Both the position numbers and the translations under genes were made by a program. A DNA stretch of 64,000 nucleotides, from positions 186,001 to 250,000 of the forward strand of contig CAWDDW010000001.1 in the NCBI GenBank assembly GCA_963801185.1. Reading direction: 5' to 3'. This stretch comes from Palsa-601 sp963801185 (GTDB lineage: Bacteria > Actinomycetota > Acidimicrobiia > Acidimicrobiales > Bog-793). The notes under the pieces are model-generated. The model did not search any database, was not told the DNA's origin, and saw only the letters and a list, made by a program, of their open reading frames with translations. Shown piece after piece: positions 7,800 to 17,332 of the stretch (position 1 is its first letter; each line of letters begins with the position of its first letter).

Positions 7800-9619
7800 G
7801 CCGGCCGATCGGCGAAGGTCCCCATCCGATCGTGCATCGCTCGGAGGCGGCGCGCGCCCGCGGGCTCCGGACGGACTACTGCGGCGAGTTGAGGGCGACC
7901 GACGCCGGCCGCTCCGTCTCGGTGTGCGGGTGGGTCGCGCGGCGCCGCGAGCACGGCGAGCACCTTGCCTTCGTAGACCTGAGGGACCACACGGGAGTCA
8001 TCCAGTGTGTCGTGGACGGTGGACATGACCTCCGGTCCGAGCACGTGGTCCGCATCACAGGTGAGCTGCGCCTGAGACCCGAGGGCACGGCGAACGAGAG
8101 CCTTCCGACAGGCGAGATCGAGATCGGGGCGGAGCTGGTGGAGGTGCTCTCGGTCGCAGAGCCACCTCCGTTCGCCGTTGACGGCCGGTCCGACACAGAG
8201 GAACCGGTCCGGCTCCGTTATCGCTACGTCGACCTGCGCTCGGAGCGGATGCAGAGGAACCTGCGGATCCGGGCACAGGTCAACTCGGCCATCCGGCGTT
8301 CGATGGAAAGGCAGGGTTTTGCCGAGATCGAGACACCCTTGTTGTGGACCCCGACCCCAGAAGGCGCCCGAGAATTCGCGATCCCGTCGCGGCTCCAGAT
8401 CGGATCGTTCTACGTGCTGCCCCAGAGCCCTCAGATCGCGAAGCAGCTGCTCATGGTGTCCGGCTTCGACAGGTACTACCAGATCGCCCGCTGCATGCGC
8501 GACGAGGACCTGAGGGCGGACCGCCAGTTCGAGTTCACCCAGCTCGACTTGGAGGCGTCCTTCGTCAGCCAAGAAGACATCTGGGAGATGGCGGCGGACT
8601 CCGTCCTCGAGGCGACCCGGGACGTGTCCGGCGAGGATCCGCCAGAGGTCGTCAATGTGACCTGGGACGATGCACTCGACCGGTGGGGAACCGACAAACC
8701 GGACCTGCGATTCGGCATGGAGCTGGTCCGCCTCGAGGATGCGGTTGCCGGCAGTGAGTTCAATGCGTTCAAGGCTCCTTCCGTGCGGGGGATCCGCGTG
8801 CCGGGTGAAGGTGCCCTAGGTCGGGGCAGGCTCGACGCGCTCACCGATCGCGCGAAGCAACTCGGGGCGGCCGGCCTCGTCTGGCTCCGGGTGGTGACGG
8901 GGGAGCAGGGGACAGGCGTCGCTCTCGAGTCGCCGGTGGCGAAGTTCCTGAAGGCTGGCGAGCAGGCAGCGATAGTGGCCGACGCCGGGGCCGAGCCCGG
9001 CGACCTGATATTGGTCGTGGCGGGTGAGCGCCACGTCGCGTGCCATGTCCTCGGGCAATTGCGGCTGGAGCTGGCTCAGCCGCCCGTGTCGGACCCGCCG
9101 TACCGTTATTTGTGGGTGTCGGACTTCCCCCTCTTCGAGGGGCTGGACGAGGCGGGCAACCCGATGGCGGCCCATCACCCCTTCACGATGCCCCATCCCG
9201 ATGACCTCGACCGCTTGGAATCCGACCCGCTCTCGGTCCGGTCGCAGGCCTACGACCTAGTGCTCAACGGATGGGAGCTGGGTTCCGGCAGCATCCGGAT
9301 CCACAGGGGCGACATCCAGCGCAGGGTGTTCTCGGTGCTCGGGATCTCCGACGAGGAGGCGGAGAGCCGTTTCGGGTTCCTCCTCGGCGCGTTCCGGTAC
9401 GGCGCCCCCCCGCACGGCGGGTTTGCCTACGGCGTGGACCGCCTTGTCGCCATCCTCGCCGGGGAGGAGAACATCCGGGAGGTGATCGCGTTCCCGAAGA
9501 CCCAATCGGGAGCCGATCTGATGGCCTCTTCGCCGCGCGAGCTGTCTGAGAGACAGCTGGCCGAGCTCGGCCTTCGGATAGTGAGGCCTCCCGCCCGGCC
9601 GGGCACCGGGAACGGCTAA
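7796..9619 (+). CDS. aspS: aspartyl-tRNA synthetase (probably non-discriminating)
   Basis: Class II synthetase of 607 residues charging tRNA-Asp with aspartate. An N-terminal OB-fold anticodon-binding domain (SVCGWVARRREHGEHLAFVDLRDHTG) is followed by the catalytic core with motif 2 (MRDEDLRADRQFEFTQLD), the bacterial GAD insertion (~residues 290-420), and motif 3 (GFAYGVDRLVAIL). The loop RRREHG has His at the position where non-discriminating enzymes commonly carry His and discriminating ones Leu. That suggests it also makes Asp-tRNA-Asn for GatCAB, although gatCAB is not in this window. GTG 7796 overlaps the rel stop (GTGA). Confidence 0.96.
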   Translation: MSRPIGEGPHPIVHRSEAARARGLRTDYCGELRATDAGRSVSVCGWVARRREHGEHLAFVDLRDHTGVIQCVVDGGHDLRSEHVVRITGELRLRPEGTANESLPTGEIEIGAELVEVLSVAEPPPFAVDGRSDTEEPVRLRYRYVDLRSERMQRNLRIRAQVNSAIRRSMERQGFAEIETPLLWTPTPEGAREFAIPSRLQIGSFYVLPQSPQIAKQLLMVSGFDRYYQIARCMRDEDLRADRQFEFTQLDLEASFVSQEDIWEMAADSVLEATRDVSGEDPPEVVNVTWDDALDRWGTDKPDLRFGMELVRLEDAVAGSEFNAFKAPSVRGIRVPGEGALGRGRLDALTDRAKQLGAAGLVWLRVVTGEQGTGVALESPVAKFLKAGEQAAIVADAGAEPGDLILVVAGERHVACHVLGQLRLELAQPPVSDPPYRYLWVSDFPLFEGLDEAGNPMAAHHPFTMPHPDDLDRLESDPLSVRSQAYDLVLNGWELGSGSIRIHRGDIQRRVFSVLGISDEEAESRFGFLLGAFRYGAPPHGGFAYGVDRLVAILAGEENIREVIAFPKTQSGADLMASSPRELSERQLAELGLRIVRPPARPGTGNG

Positions 9620-10026
9620 GCGCGCCTCGGGGAGAGTCGGCCCATCAGCTCGCGCGCGTGGTGCGTCTCGGCCGGCTTAGGTTGGGGAGTCGTCTTCGGC
9701 GCAGCTTCGATCCGCTCGCACTCCATGCAGAGGTAGCGCCCATCGCGTAGGTGGGTCAGCTTCTGCTGGCGGCACGAGGCGCACCAGTGGTCGAGGTAGG
9801 CGAGCGCGGCGGCCGACTGGCGCGGCCCGTGTGCGAGCGAGTCGAGCCGGCGCTGGGCGTCTTCTATCAGGACCCAATGGTGGGAGCCGTCGGCGTCCTC
9901 GACGCGCTGCACGAGCTCCCAGGAGATGAGCGAGCGCAGCAAGGGGTTGAAGGCGTCAACCGGAATGGCGCCGCCACGGGACGTCGCGCTCACGCGACGA
10001 CCGCCGTTCACAGGTTCCGTCGTCAT
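9616..10026 (-). CDS. small zinc-ribbon protein of unknown function
   Basis: Protein of 136 residues with two CxxC pairs (CASC and CMEC, about 17 residues apart, residues ~83-103), the pattern of a treble-clef or zinc-ribbon knuckle. The region before it (residues 20-75, FNPLLRSLISWELVQRVEDADG) could be a short winged-helix. No catalytic motif is visible. On this strand ATG 10026 is preceded by GAGGAG about 9 bases upstream. The 3' end overlaps aspS by 4 bases (convergent), and the start is divergent from rarA. A DNA- or RNA-binding role is a guess from the zinc knuckle only. Confidence 0.7.
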   Translation of the reverse strand: MTTEPVNGGRRVSATSRGGAIPVDAFNPLLRSLISWELVQRVEDADGSHHWVLIEDAQRRLDSLAHGPRQSAAALAYLDHWCASCRQQKLTHLRDGRYLCMECERIEAAPKTTPQPKPAETHHARELMGRLSPRRA

Positions 10027-10155
10027 CGTTCAGTACTCCTCGTTTCAACCCTCTCGACACAGTGTGGATCACATGTCGGCCGAAGGGGCCGCGGCTCGGG
10101 AAATTCCTCCGTCCGCCTTGACATTTATTCCTTCCTCTGTGACGGTCGGAGGGCG

Positions 10156-11595
10156 ATGAGCCCACCGAGACGAGCGGCCGGAACCGGTCGAGGCGCCGAG
10201 AGTGCTCAGTCCGGTCAGCCGAGCAGCCTGTTCGACGCGGCCGTCGAGGAGGAGCTGTCGAGGCGCGCGCCCCTTGCCGCACGGATGCGCCCGACCCGGC
10301 TCGACGACGTGGTCGGCCAACGCCACCTCATTGCACCTGGCGCGCCCTTGCGGACGCTCGTCGAGGCGGACCGGCTGTCCTCTGCGGTCTTCTTCGGACC
10401 GCCCGGGACGGGCAAGACGACCGTCGCACGCCTCGTTGCAGAGCACACCAAGCGCCGCTACCGCGCGCTTTCGGCCGTCGACGCCGGGGTGAAGGACGTC
10501 CGGGCGGAGCTGGAAGCCGCCAGGACGAGCCTCGGCTCGGAGGGACGCGGGACGATCTTGTTCCTCGACGAGGTACACCGCTTCAACAAGGCACAGCAAG
10601 ATGCCCTGTTGCACGGCGTCGAGGAGGGCGTCATCTCGCTCATAGGGGCAACGACCGAGAACCCCTTCTTTGCTCTCAATACGCCGCTTCTCAGCCGGTC
10701 GACACTCTGGCGATTCGAGGCCCTCGACGAAGAGGACGTCAAGATCCTCCTGGAGCGCGGCCTTTTGACCGAGGAGGCCACGGCGACACCTGAGGCTCTC
10801 GGGCTCCTCGCCGACCTCGCATCGGGTGACGCCCGGGTCGCTCTCACGATCCTCGAGGTGGCGGCCGCCCTGTCGCGCCCGGCGGGACGGATCGAAGTCG
10901 GTCACGTAGAGCGCGCCCGGTCCATGCGCGCCTACCGCCATGGCCAAGAGGAGCACTACAACCTCATTTCCGCCTTCATAAAGTCGATGCGCGGCTCGGA
11001 TCCCGATGCGGCCCTCTACTGGCTGGCGCGGATCCTCGAGGTCGGCGAGGACCCGCGTTACGTGGCACGGCGACTTGTGATCCTTGCCAGCGAGGACGTC
11101 GGCTTGGCCGATCCGATGGCTCTCGTCGTCGCGACGGCCGCCGCCAGTGCCGTCGAGCTTGTCGGGCTGCCCGAGGGCGCCCTCAACCTGGCTCAGGCCA
11201 CGGTGCACCTGGCGCTCGCGCCCAAGTCGAACTCGACGGCGCTCGGGATCTGGCGCGCCACAGAGCAGGTGAGGAGCGGGCCTTTCGTCGAGGTCCCCCC
11301 ACACCTGAGGGGGTCGAACTACCAGGGAGCGGCCTCGCTCGGGCACGGCGTCGGCTACGAGTATCCTCACGATGACCCGCGCGGCTTCATCGAGCAGGAG
11401 TACCTGCCCGGTGAGTTGGCGGGGATGCGTTTTTTCGAGCCTCGTGCGCACGGGGCCGAAGGGGCCTTGGTTCGCCGGTGGCGGGAACGGCGTGGCGAGC
11501 TTCACTCCGAGGTCCGAGACGACGAGCAGGGAAGAGAGCGCTCACCGAAGCGCTCACCAGAGCGACCAGAGCAGCCAGAGCAACCCGACGAGTGA
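10156..11595 (+). CDS. rarA: replication-associated recombination ATPase RarA/MgsA
   Basis: AAA+ ATPase of the clamp-loader-like RarA/MgsA/WRNIP1 family, acting at stalled replication forks. Walker A (FGPPGTGKTT) and Walker B (LFLDEVHRFNK) are intact. The sensor region (GATTENPFF) and the C-terminal tetramerisation domain with YLPGEL complete the family pattern. About 479 residues with a charged, repetitive C-terminal tail (SPKRSPERPEQPEQPDE) encoded by degenerate cgaagcgctcacc-type repeats. ATG 10156 has a strong ribosome site, GGAGGG at 10148-10153; the frame is open much further upstream but that part is not conserved-looking. alaS follows after 15 bases. Confidence 0.95.
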   Translation: MSPPRRAAGTGRGAESAQSGQPSSLFDAAVEEELSRRAPLAARMRPTRLDDVVGQRHLIAPGAPLRTLVEADRLSSAVFFGPPGTGKTTVARLVAEHTKRRYRALSAVDAGVKDVRAELEAARTSLGSEGRGTILFLDEVHRFNKAQQDALLHGVEEGVISLIGATTENPFFALNTPLLSRSTLWRFEALDEEDVKILLERGLLTEEATATPEALGLLADLASGDARVALTILEVAAALSRPAGRIEVGHVERARSMRAYRHGQEEHYNLISAFIKSMRGSDPDAALYWLARILEVGEDPRYVARRLVILASEDVGLADPMALVVATAAASAVELVGLPEGALNLAQATVHLALAPKSNSTALGIWRATEQVRSGPFVEVPPHLRGSNYQGAASLGHGVGYEYPHDDPRGFIEQEYLPGELAGMRFFEPRAHGAEGALVRRWRERRGELHSEVRDDEQGRERSPKRSPERPEQPEQPDE

Positions 11596-11610
11596 GGAAC
11601 TGAGGACCTG

Positions 11611-14237
11611 ATGGAGGCCGAGCGACTGCGGCACGCGTTCACGGACTTCTTCGTGGAGCGCGGCCACGCTGCCCTGCAGCCGGCGAGCCTCGTCCCGAAC
11701 GACCCGACCGTGCTTTTCACGATCGCGGGGATGGTCCAGTTCAAGCCGTACTTCCTCGGTGAGGCGAGTCCCGAGAACCCGAGGGCGACGACCATCCAGC
11801 CCTGCCTACGGACGGTGGACATCGAGATCGTCGGCACCACGGCGCGTCACTGCACTTTCTTCGAGATGCTCGGCAACTTCTCGTTCGGGGACTACTTCAA
11901 GGAGAAGGCGATCCCCTGGGCGTGGGAGTTCGTCACCGACGTCCTCGGCTTCGATCCGGACGACTTGTGGGTGACCGTGCACGTGAGCGACGACGAAGCC
12001 GCCGAGATCTGGCCGTCCACCACGTCGTTGCCCGCCGAGCGCGTTCAACGCCTCGACGAGGACAACTTCTGGAAGATGGGCGACACGGGCCCGTGCGGCC
12101 CGAGCTCGGAGATCTTCTTCGACCGCGGCGACGCTTTCGGCCCAGGTGGCGGGCCCGGCGACCCGACGGCTGAGGCAAGCGGCCGATACAGCGAGATCTG
12201 GAACCTCGTCTTCACGCAATTCGACCGCTCGGCAACTGGCGAGCTGACGCCTCTCCCGAGGCGCAACATCGACACCGGCGCGGGTCTCGACCGCCTCCTG
12301 ACTGTGCTGCAGGGCGTGCCGCACGTCCAGGCGATCGACTGCGTGGCGCCAATCGTCGAGCGGGCCGCCGAGCTGACCGGCCAACGCGTCGGCGCTGACG
12401 CGCTAGCGGACAAGGGCCTGCGGATCATCGGGGATCACGCCAGGGCTTTCACGTTCGCGGTGGCAGACGGGGTCTTCCCTTCGAACGAGGGACGCGGCTA
12501 CGTGCTGCGCCGCCTGATCCGCCGCGCAGTCATGAGGGGACACCAGCTCGGGCGGCGGGAGCTCTTCACCGACGAGCTCGTCGACACCGTGATCGGCACG
12601 ATGGGGAGCGCTTACCCGAAGCTCGTCCGCGACGTCGATCGCATCAAGAAGGTGGTGGTGCACGAGGAGGAGGCGTTCCTGCGCACGCTGCGCCAGGGCA
12701 CCTCCCTGCTCGAGGAGGAGCTCGCGAAAGGAGGTCAGTTGGTGAGCGGCGAGCTGGCATTCCGCCTTCACGACACGTTCGGGTTCCCCTTCGAGCTGAC
12801 GAAGGAGATCGCGACCGAGCGCGGCGTGGACGTAGACGAGCCCGCGTACGAGACGGCAATGGACGCCCAGCGACGCCGTCGCGCGAGGCGCGCAAGGGAG
12901 GAGTGATCACGCCGGAGGAAATAGCCGCGCGTTGGCGGGAGATCAGGGCGACGGGGGGAGCGACGACGTTTCTCGGCTATGAGCAGACGGCGGCCGACGC
13001 CGTGGTCCTGGCGGTCCTCCCAAGCGCGGTCGATCCCGGCTTCGAGAACGTCGACGGCACCCGGGCGCCGGAGGGGGCCGACCTCGTCGAAGTGTTCTTG
13101 GACCAGACCCCGTTCTACGCCGAGGGAGGTGGCCAGGTCGGTGACACCGGCTCGATAACGACCCCGACGGGGCACGTGCGCATCCTCGACACCACCGCAG
13201 TGATCGAGGGGCTCACCCGGCACCTCGGCTACGTCGTCGACGGGACGATCGAGCCCGGTGAAGAGGCGCGTGCCGAGGTCGACAGAGATCGCCGCGACGC
13301 GATCCGGCGCAATCACACCGGGACGCACCTGCTCCATTGGGCCCTCCGCCACGTCCTCGGGGACCACGTCCGCCAGCAAGGGTCGCTCGTGGCCCCCGAC
13401 CGGCTGCGCTTCGACTTCAGCCACTTCGGCCCGCTCTCGCCGGGCGAGATCGTCGCTATCGAGGATCTCGTGAACGCGCAGGTCATCGCCGACGAGCCGG
13501 TCGAGACCGCCGTGTCGGCCCGCGACGAAGCCGAGGCGGCGGGCGCGATCGCGTTCTTCGGCGAGAAGTACGGCGACCGGGTCCGGGTCGTACACGCCGG
13601 GCAGGACTCGGTCGAGCTGTGCGGTGGCACACATGTGGGCGCCCTAGGCATGATCGGACCGCTGCGGATCGTCTCCGAGGGGTCGATCGGCGCCAACACC
13701 CGCCGGGTCGAAGCCGTCACCGGCTCGGCCTCCCTTGCTCGCATCCGGCAGGTCGACCAGACGCTCGAGGCCGCCGCCGAGCTCTTGAGAGCCAAGCCGG
13801 ACGAGGTCCCGGCCGCCGTCGCCCGCCTCGTGACCCGGCAGCGGACCCTCGAGGACGAGCTGCGGACGCTGCGGACGGGACAGATTGGCGCTGTGGCCGA
13901 CCAGCTCGCCGGCGCCGCAAAGGGGGGTCTCGTGATCGCCCGGCAGGACGGCCTCGACGGAAACGAGCTGCGAGAGCTCGCGCTGTCGCTCCGCGACCGC
14001 CCGGGCGTGAATGGAGTGGCTCTCGTGGGCGCGCCGGGTGATGGCCGGGTAGCGCTCGTCGTCGCGGTCACGAAGGACTCCGGGCTCGACGCGAGGGCAG
14101 CGGCATCAGAGGCTGCCAAGGCAGTAGGGGGAGGCGGTGGCGGCTCGCCGGAGCTCGCAACGGCAGGCGGGCGCGACGAATCGGGCATCGACCGAGCAGT
14201 CGAGTTGCTCGGGACGCTCTTGTCCCGCCAGCCGTGA
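11611..14237 (+). CDS. alaS: alanyl-tRNA synthetase, split by a frameshift
   Basis: Charges tRNA-Ala and edits mischarged Ser/Gly. The first frame (11611-12906, 431 residues) holds the class II catalytic core and tRNA-recognition domain (HAALQPASLVPNDPTVLF, NFSFGDYFKEKAI). The second (12903-14237, 444 residues) holds the editing domain (NHTGTHLLH and CGGTHV zinc ligands) and C-Ala. The two overlap as GTGA at 12903-12906. Together, adding one base near 12870-12900, they give 875 residues, the usual bacterial length. The second frame reads REARKGGVITPEE upstream of the overlap, matching a continuous protein and favouring a one-base loss. Independent translation of the halves from GTG 12903 is possible, but the GGGAGG just before it is only one base from that GTG. 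Confidence 0.93.
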
Positions 14238-14680
14238 GAGTGCTCGCGCTCGACCTCGGAGAGCGACGGATCGGGGTCGCCGTGAGCGACTCCAAGGGCA
14301 TCCTCGCTTCTCCCTACACGGTCATCGAGCGGACGGGCGACGTTGCCACGGACAGGGCGCGGGTGGTCTCGCTCCTCGAAGAGACCAGAGCGGGACTGCT
14401 CCTCATCGGTCTGCCGCTCTCGCTGTCGGGAGCGCGAGGAGCTGCCGCACACAAGGCGGCTGACGAGGCCGAAGCCCTGGCCGGACTCGTCGGCGTCCCG
14501 GTCGAGACGTTCGACGAGCGACTGACGACCGTCGAAGCCGCCCGCCGACGCCGCACGCGGGCAGAGGCCTCGGGGCGGTCCGAGCGCTCCCGGCAGAAGG
14601 CGGGGCGCGACGGCATCGATGCCGAAGCTGCCGCGATCCTGCTCGAAGCGTGGCTAGATGCGCACCGGAGCAGGTCGTGA
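14234..14680 (+). CDS. ruvX: Holliday junction resolvase-like RuvX/YqgF
   Basis: RNase H-fold protein of 148 residues. The opening LALDLGERRIGVAVSD with catalytic Asp, the central LLIGLP strand-turn and the TFDERLTT motif are the YqgF/RuvX signature. Family members act in pre-16S rRNA processing and possibly Holliday junction resolution. GTG 14234 overlaps the alaS stop (GTGA), and the 3' end overlaps aroE in the same way. In many actinobacteria mltG sits between ruvX and aroE; here it is absent. Confidence 0.93.
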   Translation: MRVLALDLGERRIGVAVSDSKGILASPYTVIERTGDVATDRARVVSLLEETRAGLLLIGLPLSLSGARGAAAHKAADEAEALAGLVGVPVETFDERLTTVEAARRRRTRAEASGRSERSRQKAGRDGIDAEAAAILLEAWLDAHRSRS

Positions 14681-15525
14681 GGCTCTCGGCCTCGACCGAG
14701 GTCGCAGGCGTGATCGGGACCCCGATCCGCCATTCCCTGTCACCGGCGTTGCACAACGCCGCCTACGGCGCGCTCGGACTCGACTGGGCCTTCCTCGCAT
14801 TCGATGTGCCGAGCACGCACTTCGCGAGCGCCCTCGAGGGGGCGAATGCCCTTGGTTTGAAAGGCCTCTCGGTGACGATGCCCCACAAGGAGCAGGCTGC
14901 CAAGCTGGCCACCAAGAGGAGCGTCATCTCGCGCCGCCTCGGCGCTGCGAACACGATCACCTTCGAGTCGCGCGAGATCCTCGCCGACTCGACCGACGGC
15001 CAAGGCCTGCTCGAGGACCTACGGGACGGGCTCGGTTTCGATCCAGCCGGGAAGCGTTGCGGGGTCATCGGCGCCGGCGGGGCCGCCCGCGCAGCGATCC
15101 TCGCACTGGCCGAGGCCGGGGCCGAGGAGGTCCTCGTGGTGAACCGCACTCCGGTACGCGCGTTCCGTGCGGCAGCGCTCGCCATGAGCAGGGGGCGAGT
15201 AGCCCGGCCCGAAGAGCTCGATTCGGTGGATCTCGTGATCCAGGCCACCCCGGCGGGGATGGAGAGCCAGTCGGACAAGGGCCTGCGGCGAGGACAGCCC
15301 GAGTGGCCGGCCGGAGCAGATCCGGGCCGGCTCGGCAGCGGTCAGCTGGCGGTCGACCTCGTCTATCACCCGGCCGTCACGGCCTGGCTTGCCGAGGCTT
15401 CACGCTGTGGCGCTACCACGAGAAACGGGCTCGGCATGCTCGTCCATCAAGCCGCCCTCCAAGTCTCGCGCTGGACCGGGCAGACGGCCCCGCTCGACGC
15501 GATGTGGGCGGCGGTGAGGGGCTGA
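14677..15525 (+). CDS. aroE: shikimate dehydrogenase
   Basis: Reduces 3-dehydroshikimate to shikimate with NADPH (chorismate pathway, feeding trp and menaquinone genes elsewhere in this window). The substrate-binding motif IGTPIRHSLSP is near the N-terminus and GLSVTMPHKEQA carries the catalytic Lys. The NADP-binding Rossmann motif is GAGGAARAAI, and the C-terminal NGLGMLVHQAALQ is typical. 282 residues. GTG 14677 overlaps the ruvX TGA; an in-frame ATG 14650 would overlap ruvX by 31 bases and is less likely. Confidence 0.95.
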   Translation: MRLSASTEVAGVIGTPIRHSLSPALHNAAYGALGLDWAFLAFDVPSTHFASALEGANALGLKGLSVTMPHKEQAAKLATKRSVISRRLGAANTITFESREILADSTDGQGLLEDLRDGLGFDPAGKRCGVIGAGGAARAAILALAEAGAEEVLVVNRTPVRAFRAAALAMSRGRVARPEELDSVDLVIQATPAGMESQSDKGLRRGQPEWPAGADPGRLGSGQLAVDLVYHPAVTAWLAEASRCGATTRNGLGMLVHQAALQVSRWTGQTAPLDAMWAAVRG

Positions 15526-15565
15526 CCACGCCGGGGCGTGTCAGGGGTGCCCACCCGCCGGCCGG

Positions 15566-15571
15566 TATCGT
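15566..15571 (+). promoter_or_regulatory. -10 element, leaderless-type, for rodA
   Basis: TATCGT, 6 bases, then GTG 15578. It lies 40 bases after the aroE stop, so rodA can be transcribed separately as a leaderless mRNA. Confidence 0.5.
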
Positions 15572-15577
15572 AGGGCA

Positions 15578-16763
15578 GTGACCGCCGTCTCCTACGGGCG
15601 CGAGGTCGCGGTCAGCACGCGGCGCGAGCGCCGCCCGTTGCTCGCCCTCATCCGCCATGTCGACATCGTGTTGGTCGGCAGCGCGCTCGATGCTCTCGCT
15701 GATCGGCGTGGTCATGGTGTACTCCGCCACGCGGAACCTGCTCATTCAGCAGGGGGTCAGCCCGCGCTACTACCTGGAGCGCCAGGCGGTCTGGGTCGTC
15801 ATCGGCATCATGGTCATGGTCGCGGTCGCCTCGATCAACTACCGCCGCTTCCGGCAGTGGGGCTATGTGATCTACGGGCTCGTCCTTTGCGGGCTGATCG
15901 GTGTCTTCGCCATCGGCAAGTCTCAAGCCGGCGCCGAACGCTGGTATCAGATCGGACCGCTGCAGTTGCAGCCGTCGGAGTTCGCCGCCCTCGGCCTGAT
16001 AATCGTCGTGGCCACCTACTGCAGCCGGCGCCAGGGTGTGCTTGCGTTCCGGGAGATGCTCGGTCTGCTCGTACTGGCCGGTGTGCCGATGATGCTCGTG
16101 TACAAGCAGCCGGACTTGGGTACCACCATCATCCTCGGCGTCACGCTCGCAGCGATGATGCTCGCGGCAGAGGTTCGCCTCCGATACCTGGCCCTGTTGT
16201 TCGCGATGGTGGTCACCGGCTTCTTCCTCGCCATCAAGCTCGACTTGCTGCACGCGTACCAACTCAGCCGGCTCACGTGCTTCCTCCACCAGAACAAGAA
16301 CGCCCAGTCCTGCAACTACGAGCTGAATATGACCACGAACGCGATCTCCTCAGGGGGCCTGAAGGGTTTGGGAATCGACAAGGGACTTGCCACCAACCTG
16401 GCTCTGGTCCCGAACCAGTACACCGACTTCATCTTCTCCGCAGTGGGCGAGCAGCTCGGGTTCATCGGCTCCGCCATCGTCATCGGGCTCTTCGGCCTCG
16501 TCACGTTGAGGATGTTGCGTGCGGCGCAGATGGCAAGGGACGCGTTCGGGCGGCTCATCTGCGTCGGTTCTGCAGCCTTCGTCGCCTTCTCGGTGTTCGA
16601 GAACATCGGCATGAACATCGGGATCACGCCGATCACCGGCATCCCGCTCCCGTTTCTCAGCTACGGCGGATCGGCGTCGTTCGCTTTCTTTGCCGCCATC
16701 GGGCTCGTCCTGAACGTGGAGATGCGTAGGCTGCCCCGGCGGGAAACGAGAGTGACGTGGTGA
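15578..16763 (+). CDS. rodA: SEDS peptidoglycan polymerase RodA, frameshifted
   Basis: SEDS-family glycosyltransferase that polymerises lipid II in the elongation machinery with a class B PBP. Ten membrane helices can be traced. Family motifs: QPSEFAALGLI, YKQPDLGTT, a large extracellular loop with NQYTDFIFSAVGEQLG, and PFLSYGGSA. The N-terminus (VTAVSYGREVAV... DIVLVGSAL) is in one frame and the rest (MLSLIGVVMVYSATRN onward) in another. Dropping one base near 15691 gives a continuous 394-residue protein with GSALMLSLIGVV at the join. Downstream it overlaps the BFN-family gene by 7 bases. Confidence 0.9.
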
Positions 16764-17332
16764 ACGAGACAGACACAGAGACAGAGACAGAGACAGAGAC
16801 AGAGATTGACACCGAGGCTGACGCCGAGGAGGACGCGGCCGAGGCCGGCGAGGAGGACGCAGCCGAGGACGGCGACGAGCCTGACGAGGCCGAGTCACCC
16901 CGACCTGAGCCGATGTCACAGATGCTCTTCGTCGATGTGGCGCTCGTCCTCCCGTCCACTCACCCGGTCATCATCTTGCAAGAGGCAGACATGCCCTATC
17001 GCGAGCTGCGGATACCCATCGGCGGAGCCGAGGGCGTGGCTATCGGATACGCGGCAAGGCAGGTCGCGACACCTAGACCCCTCACCCACGAGCTGATCTC
17101 GCGGCTGCTCGATGCGTTCGACCTGTCGCTCGACGCAGTGCACATCACCTCGGTCGAGGGTGCGAACTTCGTCGCAGAGCTGCTGGTGTCGGGGCCCAAG
17201 GGCGTCCGATCAATCGACTGCAGGCCTTCGGACGCCATCGCGCTCGCGCTACGCCGGAGCATCTCCGTCCCGATCATGGCCGCTCCTCACGTGCTCGAAC
17301 TGGCCGGAGGCGGGTCTCCCTCGGGGAATTAG
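16757..17332 (+). CDS. bifunctional nuclease (BFN/DUF151) family protein
   Basis: The C-terminal ~130 residues match the BFN/DUF151 fold: LPSTHPVIILQEAD, RELRIPIGGAEGVAI, PLTHELISRLLDAFDL and the conserved RPSDAIALALR. Family members have reported nuclease activity and occur in most actinobacteria. The N-terminal ~55 residues are a purely acidic tail (Asp, Glu, Ala, Thr) that begins with five perfect ACAGAG codon pairs (Thr-Glu). GTG 16757 or 16760 overlaps the rodA stop; ATG 16913 would give a standard-length protein without the tail but has no ribosome site. The stop lies 4 bases inside the convergent SEDS gene. Confidence 0.88.
   Translation: MVNETDTETETETETEIDTEADAEEDAAEAGEEDAAEDGDEPDEAESPRPEPMSQMLFVDVALVLPSTHPVIILQEADMPYRELRIPIGGAEGVAIGYAARQVATPRPLTHELISRLLDAFDLSLDAVHITSVEGANFVAELLVSGPKGVRSIDCRPSDAIALALRRSISVPIMAAPHVLELAGGGSPSGN
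16775..16804 (+). repeat. hexanucleotide tandem repeat (ACAGAG)5
   Basis: Five perfect copies of ACAGAG, preceded by a degenerate copy, inside the start region of the BFN-family gene. Each unit encodes Thr-Glu, so copy-number change alters the acidic tail length without changing frame. Confidence 0.9.

Noticed and set aside
10118..10123. TTGACA as a rarA promoter -35
   Set aside because: No acceptable -10 occurs 16-18 bases downstream; the region is left as an unassigned divergent spacer.
10069..11505. 478-codon open frame antisense to rarA
   Set aside because: Same reason; rarA has intact Walker motifs and a strong ribosome site.
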